This document shows positions 23,412 through 35,400 of a stretch of DNA of 64,000 nucleotides, piece after piece. Source of the DNA: Owenia fusiformis (Eukaryota > Annelida > Polychaeta > Sabellida > Oweniidae); contig CAIIXF020000009.1 of the NCBI GenBank assembly GCA_903813345.2, forward strand, positions 25,580,740 to 25,644,739, in the 5' to 3' direction. Position numbers and translations under genes: made by a program. The notes beneath the pieces are model-generated. The model was not told the DNA's origin. It saw nothing but the letters and a program-made list of their open reading frames with translations, and ran no database searches. Numbering within the stretch: position 1 is the stretch's first letter; every line of letters begins with the position of its first letter.

Positions 23412-26400
23412 CTGCAAGTAGACAATTGAAAAAATGTCTATACATGTATCAGACAAATAAATTTGAAATGAAAATAAAGCTCAAAACGAGCAGAGAATTG
23501 GAGACAGATATTGAAAAAAACATGATTTCAGACTAACACTTTTGAGACGATTAAAAATAGAAAATAAATAAATAGAAATATAAAACAACTCAGAACAGTG
23601 GTTTATTTAATTGTTGCATGGTGTTGAATAGCCATCAATAAACTGAAGATATAAATATACAAAATACCAATGTCTCATATTTTACACAAACTGTGCTATT
23701 GAAGAGTGCATATATAAATAGATAAAAGGTGTAAATTATAAATAAACAGTATACATTGTATTGTGTAACATAATGTAACATAAAAGCAAAGCAAAGCAAA
23801 AGCTAAACAAAACAAAACAGTGAATGGTGATCCTAGTTCTGATATATGTCACCTTTTACAGGGTGTCCACAAATTATGTCACATTTTGCTATGGTGTCAG
23901 TTGTGTAAATTAAAGTAGATCTGTCTTTGACAAGAAAATGGGGAAGTGCCTTTTCAACATTTGATTAATTTCAAATTATGTTTTTCATTCTACCATATAT
24001 AGCCCCCACAAAAAGTGACAAAAATATTTCCCATTTAATTCACTATTCAATTTACTTGTGTACATAGATCATCAGGAATATTCTACCAAGTTATTGAATA
24101 TCATGGATGCCTCCATTTCCAAAAATTGACCGAATATAATCCCATTTCTTAGCTGAGCTCAATATGAGGCATTTTAGGGTTGGAACAGACTATTCACTAA
24201 CTTGTAAGGCCTGCATTTTTCAAATCAATAAGAACCACAAAAGAAATCACACAAATGAAAAAAAAACAATTTCCTATTTGTGTTCCACTCTAAAAAGGCA
24301 CTATTAAGGTACAATTCCATTACACATATACAACCCCGTGGACTGCATCTCAACTACAATATTCTTCAGCTAAACAGATGCATATTTTGACTAAGATCTA
24401 GACTCACAACTGAACAAAACGTACAATAAAAGCTGTTTTAGTGAACACCTCTCTCTAGTGAACACCCTTCATCCACACATATTGAATTCTGTATAAATTG
24501 CCCCTCTCTAGTGAACACCTACCAACACTGAACATTTCTTCGCAGCAAAAACTGTTCAATATACCCAGGTTTTACTGTATTATATCAAGGGCAGTCCTAT
24601 AAGTGAAGGTGCTAATGGTGAAATTTCACAGCAGACAAACGGCAAGCGTACAATTAAACACTGCGCCTTACCACTAGTTTTACCTGTGAATCTGTAATGG
24701 AATCTACATCAGAAGGTTTATCAGTGAGGCTACTTGACTCATCATCTTCCATGTAAGACTTCCGATCTTCTTCAGCATCTGAGTATGTGACACTGGCAGG
24801 GCTGGGCCTAGGGGGTGCCCTGGAATAAACATTACATTTCTTTAACTTGTAGATACAACATGTATATGTGCATAAGAAGTACATGTTCATTTCATATGAT
24901 TTTCATGTCTAGTTTACATGTACAAAATAGATACAAAAATCATTAGATTGGGCCGAGGGAGAGAAATATTATCTCAGATTTATCCTGGATTTAATACATG
25001 TTATACAGTAAACCCTTTATCTAAAACTGAATGTTCACAACATATGTATCCAAACCTACTAAGATTCATTTTCATCCACTGACATTTTGAAATGCATTGG
25101 AAAGATGAATATAAATTGAGTTTGAAAAATGAAGGAGAGATATTTCTATATGCTCTGGACCCCAGAGATTAGATATGGAAAATATCCAACCTGCTTCATC
25201 AAAAACAATATTCATTCTTCCATTATCTTAATAAAAAAAGAAATAATACCTTGCTGCATATAAACTATTTCTAATTTCTTTTGAGTTGCGATTACTGCTG
25301 GGTTTTCTTCTTGACTGGCGTAATTCAAATGTGCCGAATCCCCCATCATCTGTACGAACTCCATTCATGCCCTCCATACTCAATGCCTTATTGATCACCT
25401 CTGAAACAACAAAAATACATTAAGAAATAATGAATCTGGGGCATTAACAGAAACTTCTTAAAGTTAAGAATTCATAAAATCCATTGTTCTCTAACTGTGA
25501 TGGCATTAAATCCATGGTTACAACAATTGATTTACTAATTCGTAACTTTACGAAGTTTCTGTTAATGACCGCCAGATAATTGCAAAATAATTAGTACTTT
25601 TTTTTCTTATAGACCACACACTAAGATTTTCAGCACCCTTCGTTATCATTGTGCTATAATCGGCAAATTTTCCTCAGAGCATAATTAATTGACTTTATTA
25701 AGCAATAATATACAAACTTATACATGATGATGATGAACCAAAAGTATATATTTTGTTTCACTTTTAATTTGCCTTACTCTTACTTTTGATGTACTTATCT
25801 CCCTGTGTGTTTTATTCTCACCTTGCTTATATTTGGCATTCTTCTTGTTTCTGCCAGATATACAAAGGATGGCGATAATGATGATGATAAAGATAAGACC
25901 AGTCAAAGCAACGATCACAAGGAACCACCACTGCTGGTAGAATGGCAACTGCGCAAAATCTGGAAATAAAAAATATTGGTATGAAGTCATGGAAATGCGA
26001 AGAGATTAAATGTCCATGTGAGATACCAGAAAGGAGATGCATTCTTCATTCTTACCTCTAAACATGAGTGTTATTTCTACTATTTGGTGACTCTAACGTT
26101 ATGATTCCAATCAGTTACGTGTAATTGTCTCACTTGTGATGATGACATAAAAATTGTTCAAATCGACCTGTTTATGGAATAATGAAAATATAACATAATT
26201 GACTAAACCTAATGTGGAGTCTTACAAACTGCAATACAATTAACATTCTTTCATGGGAATGACGTAGCGTCATGTATGCATAAAATGACGAATGCAAATA
26301 AGTTCTATTTTCAAGAAGCACCTATTCCATCATTTAAAAATGTGTTCATGTAATTAAACATTAAATAGTTTCTACATACCTGGTGTTCTCATAATGGCCG

Positions 26401-29400
26401 AAGGCTGGCTTGGTGCACTGATACCCTTGGCATTAATAGCTATAACTCTGAACTGGTAGTTGGTACTTGGGTTGAGATTGCGATAGCTGATGATCACGCT
26501 GGATTCACGCATGTTTGTACGCATTATAGTGGTCCACTTGATCTCAGCTGGAATAAACAAACACTCTGTGAAATGTTCATGAAAGATTGGGGACATAAAT
26601 GTTTCTCTAATGAGATGTTTGTGTTGTATCATTTACGAAACCCCTATATGGTAAAATGTAAAACAATATGTACAGTATAAAATCTCCCGACCCTAATATC
26701 AAGAATGGATCACTGTATTCAAAACTAGCAGGATATAATCTGGTTTCACAGAGCAGAGAGGTCATATCCCCATATGCCAACTGAATGACTACCTTCTGTA
26801 CCTGACCTGAGCCACTTTTAATTGTACGTATACATAAATTGACTGTTCCACTTAGCAGGTTAATTTTTCAATATGGGGTGTTCACTGTTCAAGTTTGGAG
26901 GTGTTCCACTTAAAAAGGTTCAATTAACATTAAGTCAATGGGTTTTTAAAACGGGACTTTGAAAAAGTGTTCCACTTGCGAGATGTTCCACTTATGGAGG
27001 TGTTCCACTTAGCAGGTTTTACTGTACTTACTAGTTGGTTTTGCCTGTATGATATATCCAGTTATCGGCGACTCCCCTTCATTTCCATTCTTCCAAGAAA
27101 TCTGTACTGACATATCACTGGGAACAAATGTAGGCTGACTAGGGACCCCAGGAGATCCTGGCTGAGGCCCAGTGGTGATATTTCCCTGTCGTGGTTCCCC
27201 CCAACTGATAGAAGTTCGTCCCTTCACACTAAAGACATATCTAACGTTCTCATCTAGATCCCCCGCAAGGTAGTGTGTTATTGTTCCATTTACTTGAACT
27301 TGGACAGTTTTACTGATTGTGCCTAGTTGAAAAGAAATATTTAGAATTCAGTTAGTGGTTAATAGAATGTAATATGCTATGGCTTGAAATTCCAATTTAT
27401 TTGCAGGACTGAGGTTCCTTTAACATTAAAGGTTAAAACATGCATATTATTTGGACAATTGCACCTGTACCATTTCACTATAACACAAAACCAAATCCAA
27501 ATTAAAATATAAAGTATGTTCTAATGTCTCAAAATTTGACAAAAATATGTGTTTGTAAAACAGAGTCACTCAGTCTTTTCTTCCATTGTAAAATCTCACC
27601 TTCAGAAGCCTCACTCTGGAAATACAGTATCTCATATTGTGTTATGATGCCATTGGATCTCTCAGGGGCACTCCAACTGACATTCAAAGAGTTCAGAGAG
27701 ACATTCGAGAACACCAATACTCCTGGTGGACCAGGTACTGAAATGAGAAATGAAAACATCAATTTTATTACCATTTATGTAGATAACCACCAATAAAGGT
27801 AAGGCTTTATTGATAATGTCATAGAAAACTGTTGATTGATAAGACTGTTTCAAATTGAATTTCATTTTACCATACTAGCTCATACTTAGTTTGTGCTAAT
27901 TGACAACTGAGTTACAATCTGATGTGAAGGCTCACATATAGAGAGCAGAGACTGGATGTAAATATTATAGATTAATCATAATTGGTAGGAGAGATGGATT
28001 CAGATTATACGCTGACTGGAATAACTTGGGTACTACAGTATATCACATCAGATTCATATCAATTCAATAAATAACACCTCATACCTCCTTCGTGTGTTTT
28101 AGCAATGGCTACAGTACTATTTGGTCCATCTCCAGCTGGATTAAATGCCAGGACTGAGATCCTATATGTGGTGAAAATAGACAGGTTATCTAAAATTGTG
28201 TCACTAACATCTGCCGATACAATGTGAACCCGCTCTGTCTCTCTACTGTTTTCTACCCAGTAATACACCTGGAAAACAACAAGTTTACATATACATGTAA
28301 TTAGAAGTTGTGTTTTTTTCATAATGCATCAATTCCCAAAATTCAGACAAATGTACTTGGAGAGGACTTTTGGATTGTGAGACTGACTGATGCTCAAATA
28401 AAATCAGGTCTAGCTAAACTTCCATTGGTGGTTTATAAAATGTAATTATTCAATGGTACATGTTTTATATTTATATTTTGTTTGGAATAAAATGAGAGAA
28501 TAAAAAACTGACATACCTTATAGCCCAGTAAGTCTCCGTTCCACGTCTCCTTGGCAGGTGGACTCCAATTAACAGAGATTTCTGTAGAACTTTTTGGAAC
28601 AGCAGAGACATCTTTTGGTTCTTCGGTCGGGACTAGAAATAACATGGACGAGTGAGGTTGGGATTGTATTTGACCAAAAATGTTGAAAAAGCATCAAATA
28701 TGTAAAGAATGATGGAGCTGAGTTTATAAATAGTGAATAGAAATGCAAAAATCATTAATTTAATTTATACTTGTGGTCAAAGAAGTTTGTGTCACTCATG
28801 ATGCAACAAAAAAAGTAAAGGTTAAAATTGTAAAGGTTAAAAAGTTTCTAATTTTATCATGCAATAATTCTCTACCAATATTCTATGTACAGAATGTATT
28901 CAATATTTCTAGTGTACATCCTAAATCTATCTAATGTTAAATCATTATCTACACATATTAATTAACTCTAATATTCAATACATGAACAGGGTGTTCCATA
29001 AGTATGGACTGATAATACTTGCACGAAACCTTACATTTGGAGCACCCTGTAATCAATAATTATCATACATTGTTAAAACTATATTGAACACCTACCAGCC
29101 TCCCCGACATATACATCAATAGGTTTACTAGGGGGTCCAGCACCCTGAGAATTATATGCTATGACACGCATTTCATACACTTTTTCTGGGGTCAGATTGG
29201 TGAGAAATGCATCCTGGGAAGGAAATTGGATAGTACGCTCCTGCCAGTTTGGCCCGTAAAGTTGACGATATTGTACCCGATACCCAGATAATCGTTCATC
29301 ATTCCAAGTATCTCGGACAGGGGGCTGTTAAGCGATAAAAGTTAAATAAAAATTTAATATTAATTCATGCTAAATCATGCTGTTAGGAAACTATCAGATG

Positions 29401-32400
29401 CAGGAGGAAGGGGGGGGGGGAGTGGTTCACTTGGTACTGTAGAGGCTAAAACATGCAAAGTAAATAATAAAACAGAATATCTAAAACAAAAATGAGCTAT
29501 GTTAATCTTACATACAACATGTAGCATACCCTAAATATTAGTTCAAAACAAAATAATATACATGCATAAAAGGTTATACAAATATGAACTAAATACAATG
29601 AGTCGATATTTCCCATGCCCATAAGAATTAACAAAAAAAATCACTGGAAATATCCTCCATAAGTAAAAACTCCTATCAAAACAAGAATCAGTATTTTACT
29701 TGGATTTGATGGAAGCTTGCATGTGATCTCTTTTGGTATGTTGTGCCTGACCCCCCCCCCCCCCTCTCTCTCTCTGAATGTGGTTATGATTCTATCTTTA
29801 TGAAAGCAGAATACTGATTTTTGTATTAACATTTTAACAATAACATGCAACTCTTGTTAATGCTGAAACATCTCCATGCTGAAATAGCTATCAGAGTACT
29901 CATGTACCTATCTCCATATAAACCAGTATAACATTGCTCCATGGGCCAGCTCCGTACATATTAAACGCCTGAATTCGACACTCATATGCCTTTTTCAGTT
30001 GCATGTTATCTAGAAGGAGAGTATCAATCTGGGCATTGAGGACAGTCTCCATACGCCATTGTATCTGGCTCTGATCTTCTCGAACCTGAACATGGTAGCC
30101 TATCTTATCTCCATTCCAGGCTTTATCTTCGGGAAGCTACAATTTTAATATGTGAGTGTGATAGACATGATGGTTGTTCAATAAATAATCCCTGTATTAT
30201 ATTAAAATTGTCAATTTTAATCTAAACTTTGCTTATTATAGCACGGACCTGAAGAAATGGATTGGAAACTCATCAAATTCTTGTCTCGGCCTATTTCAAC
30301 CGCTAGAGGCGCTGTAGTCTACGGCGCATGCGCAAACGTTTCATTTTTTGGGAGAAAATATGGCGGAATGTCAATTTTGGTAAGTTTATCGCCTGTATAT
30401 CGTGCTATATTGATCGTATATTGTCGAAAGTATCGCATTTCACTAGATTAACAACTGTTCTATCCATGGAACAAGTTTCAGATCATTCCGACTTGATTTA
30501 GATAGCGGTTAACGACCCCACAATTTGAAATCAACATTCTCCGTGTTTCGTCCATTTTCAATGAATTTGTTCATAAATTATTCACTCCTGCTTTTATTAT
30601 TATCGTGTTCGATTTCAAAACATCCGACTTAACTAGATTAACTATCATTTTAATTACCTGGAAAGTTTCACATTATTCTGACTTGATTTTCATAGTCTAT
30701 AAGGACCCCACATTTTTGTTGTTTCATTTTTTCTGGTCTTTTTTGTCTCCAAATCTGACAAAAATCTGAGTGAAATGTTACCTTTTTGTGTCATGATATG
30801 ATATATCACTTTGAAGCTTCTTCATTTCACCACAATTTTAGAATTTCAATATTTTGACTTTGTGTAAAGTCCATTTCACTTTTTTTTGCGTCAGTAGAAC
30901 CCCAGAAATAAGAAATAGGGAGACAACTGTGCAACAATATATAGAAAAGTATATTCACATTGTACATGAATGACATTTGTATATTTCAGATTTTTTAGTT
31001 TTTTGTGCAATATGAATAAGCCTGAGCCCTTTGTAATGTCAGCCATGTTATCTTATTGAAAATAACATGGCAGAGAAGCATCAAAACATAAGAGGCCACA
31101 CACTTTATAAGCCAAACTAGAAGCAATCCAAGATATACAAATGTCATTCATGTACAATAGAAATATATTTTTCCATATATTATTGCATATTGATATTTTG
31201 ATTTCTTATTTTATAGGTTTTACTGATCAATGGACTTAACCATGCATACTCACAAACATCAGAGTTTTTCTTAGGAAATACCCCCTAGAGGTTTCTTTAG
31301 CGGGTATTTCTTAGAAAAATTCTGATATCTTTATGTGTAATGACATGTCAAGCTCAAAGTCTGTAACCTCTTATATTTTGATGCTTTTCTGCTATGTTAT
31401 GTTAATTCTGCAAAAAATAATGTTGCGGATAGACCTCAAATTACAAGGGGCACAGGCTTATTTCAATGAGTTCATCAGCTTGCCTTTGAAGCAGTTTGTA
31501 ACTATCTACTGACAACACAATATTTTTTGTAGATTAAGGTTATTGAAGTACAATTTTAGATGTAAGATATTTTAATTTTTAGCCTTCCTTCATCTTCCAA
31601 GATTCCCAACAAGAAAAGTCTACACAAAAGAATGAAAGCAGGGATTGTTTGCCTACACTGCCTATATAGGTAAGAATAAGATTAATCTAAAATACATGTA
31701 TTGCAATTGAATTAATTGAAAAATGAGGTTTCATCAGATCTGTACCTCATATCATAACCCTATCTAGTCTTAATTTAAGTCACTTGACTTAAACACTAGC
31801 TATTTGAACACGTTGGCTTTGGCTAGGCAATTGTGCTGCCATCTGCTTCAGCTTCAAGTACCTAGAATTTGCAGCATGACTTAAAATTATACCTTATCAT
31901 TAAATCAAAAACAAATAAATCAAACTAGACTTTAAAATTGAGAGAGATGCATATTTTTCTATAAGCAGTAATGATCAAGCTAATTTGAAAACTTCCCTTT
32001 GTTACAGAGAGAAAGATATTGGAGGAGGTGTGGTGCCCCTAACCATAAGCTGATCAAGTAAGTTATAAAACTAAAAAAGTAAATTACACTATTATTGCCA
32101 ATAATTAGTTTGAAACAGCAGTGCAAAGGCATAGCATTCTGGCATTAGCAAATCCCCCAAAATTTGAATTTATAGTGATTTGTTCTTAGTATTCACATAT
32201 AAACTCTCTCATATATTCTAGCCAAAAATGTAATATAACACACATAAAAATGGCTGACATGTTTCAAAAGGGTCACTTAATAGCCAAAATGTCATTGGAA
32301 AGTGTTATGCTTTTAAGTTTTCATTTATAAAGTTATCTCCTTGTTCTTTCAGTTATTCCCATGGGATAGCAGATGACCACAGATATTGTGCTCCAGATGC

Positions 32401-35400
32401 TGAATCTGAAATGTAGGTATCCAATAAATGGTGAATGTTCATTAATGTTTTCCATTGGTAAATGCACGAGCATTGCAAAATCCAACAAAAAGATGGTAAT
32501 TTTTCATATTTAGTTAAAAGCAGTTTGAGTTTAGCACCATTCAAAAGTTTGCATGTGCGCGGGAGTCAGGACTTTTGACTGGAATCGTTTTGTCCAGTAT
32601 ACACTTTAGAAACTCATGATCTGCAAATGTAGTCAAAGTCATTAGACATCTAGAGGTGGAGCAGTCTGCCTTAGCATAGTGCCATTGAGAAAAGTCCTTT
32701 TAGGCACTATTTACCAAATAAACATAATATAAATACAGGTTTATACAAGTTTTTAGAGCTTTTTAAGTATTTTTTATTTGGTTCTTAACTAGACATATGT
32801 TTTTAAGGAAAAGGACCCCTTAGAATGACAAAATAATTTGGACACTATTTACCTAAAATGCCAATGTCAAACTGAAAGTCCACAAATACCAGGTTTACTA
32901 AAAGTAAGACAATGCAGGCAATGATCTCTCCGGTATTTTTTTATCAGGCAGGTGTAAAATTCTCATTTTCATAATTAAGACCAAAATTGGTCAAAATATG
33001 CCAATTTTTCATGATTTTTCTCATTTTCAAGTGGGTGCAACTGGATTTTCAGGTGGTTGCAAGCCTGTATTTGAAATCTCAGGTTGGTGCTGCACCCACT
33101 TGTTTAAATGCTTGGGAGATCACTGGCAAGGAAAAAACAAGGAAATACACACATACCTTCATACTTTATTTTGTACCAGAAAATAACATGTGCAGGTATA
33201 CATAGCAATTTTTAATTTCAGGCAACATCTAAATAATGGTGTACAAGAAGATAAAATCATCTGAACTAATGGGCAGGAAGTAGGAAAAATCCAAGTCAAC
33301 ATCCTTGACAAGGTATGCATCACCCCAGTTAACAGTGTTTCATTGGTCAACTTTATGGGTTGAGGTCAATCAGAGGTCAATATCTTTTTATTTGGTGTTT
33401 TAAGGAAATTGGTGTCGCTGTGACACTTGGCGACCCATGATTATGTGACCTGAGGTTAAGTTCATTCCAAGGTCAAAGGTTCATTTCAAGCTCATCTTAA
33501 GGCCAAAGGTCAATATATAAGTATTTGGTGTTTTACTGACCCTCTGTATCTCCTGATCAGGTACCTGAGGTAAAAGTTAGTGTTAATTGGCCAAGGTCTT
33601 CTTAAGGTCAAAGGTGTATATCTAGGTATTTAACATGTCAAGGCCTTTTGACAAGTTCGCCTCTAATCAAGAGTCAGTCAAGGTCAAAAGATCAGTATAC
33701 GGGTATTTAGCATTTTATTGGGGCTCCTGCCATGTGAGACCCTTGGTGACCCACTTAAATGGATAGATTGCTAGTGGTGTTTATAAATCAATTTTTTCTC
33801 TCGAAAGTTTCTTGTAATATATGAATAACTTTGATATTCATGTAGCCTATATTTCTATTTTTCAGATTGGTAGTGTCTAACATGTCTAATGGATGATGTT
33901 CCCTGCCATAAGTGCAAGAAATGACTGGCTTCCAAGGTTACTGATTGATACAATAGCAATATCCAGCTCAAATCCAATACATTTACAGCTTAAAAAAACA
34001 CTCAACAAACTGGCATTGTAATTTCGCATCATTCACAATCAGCTATGCTCACAAGAAAAATGTACTATAAGCATGGCTAAATCAATTTGGCATGCAAAAC
34101 TCTATTCCTGATAAACACATATGAAGATTATGAGACCAGACCAAGATATAAAAATATGTATATGCATTCTAAGCAAGTGTGGAATTCACACCTCACATTT
34201 CAAAAATCTTTGATTATGCTCTAGTAAAAAGTACTGAGAGTAGCAATTAAAAAAGCGAAAAAAGTGAAATCACGCAGTAAAACTGTTGACACACTAGATG
34301 ATTGATAACACAACTCTGACATTATGATAATACTTTATTTTAATGATATGAAACCAAAACTGTTTCTGAAAGGACATTTTCAAAGTGTTACATTGTCCTC
34401 ATTTTGTGCTCATTGGCATACACTGTACTCGCTGTATATTTTGACATTATTTAATTTCCCCAATTTCACAAATTAAAATTTATAGACCCCTGAAGTTTTA
34501 AAAATATGCTTCAAGAATGTACAGTATTTATGTCTACCAAACTTTATATTTCCCTGGGGAATTGACAAAGATGACCATTTTTTCCTGATTTTACCACCAT
34601 GGCAAATTATGTGTTTAATTAAATTGCATTTGAAAAATACTTGGATAATGCAAACTAGAGCCAACACTGATTAGGTTTTAGACAAAAAAAGGTAAATAAT
34701 ACATAGCCTCCATTTTGAATTTTTTCATTAAGATCTAGGAGGATTAGCTCCCAGGGTTCCCTGCTTAGTATTTTGCCATATATGATTATGATATATGGAG
34801 TGTCGTCATGAATTCAAAATTAAATACTGTTGATTGGGTTAATTAAGCGCTACTTAATTTGGCGATTTTGCCACTTTTGGCATATTGGCGGCTATTTAAT
34901 TTGGTGGATATGCAAAAAAATGTTAAATGTGCGCTGTTTGCGAATTACCAAGTAAATGGGCATATTTGGCTATGTTCATTTTTTCCTTTGAGGACCACTG
35001 GCGATATTCACCATGTTTGTACATTTTTGTGAGATCATCCTTTACATTTTGCACCTAGATCGATGCTGCTACTATACCGCGCTTTTCCTTTCTAGTTTTT
35101 GCCTGAGTATTAATGAGTGACTGACGAGTTCTGAGCCAGTTCTGAGAGACATTTTTTCATATTTTTTGAAAAAACTGAACCCGAAGTGACCTAAATACAC
35201 TGGACGAAATACCCTATATAATTCCCGGGGATTCATTCTAAATTTTGGCGAAGATTTATATTGGCGAATTTTTCAATTTCGCCTAATTAAAGTGGGCGCC
35301 AAATTAACCCAATCTACAGTAGCTGCCATATTAGCCATTCTCCTTGCAGTTCAGTCTTGCATTCATTGGCATAGAAATCATCACTGGAAAAATTGTTTGG

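Noticed and set aside
29325-29907. A missing first-half FN3 exon between the two 229-nt exons
   Set aside because: No such exon is visible. Phase, equal length and domain alignment are better explained by two alternative exons for the same half-domain.
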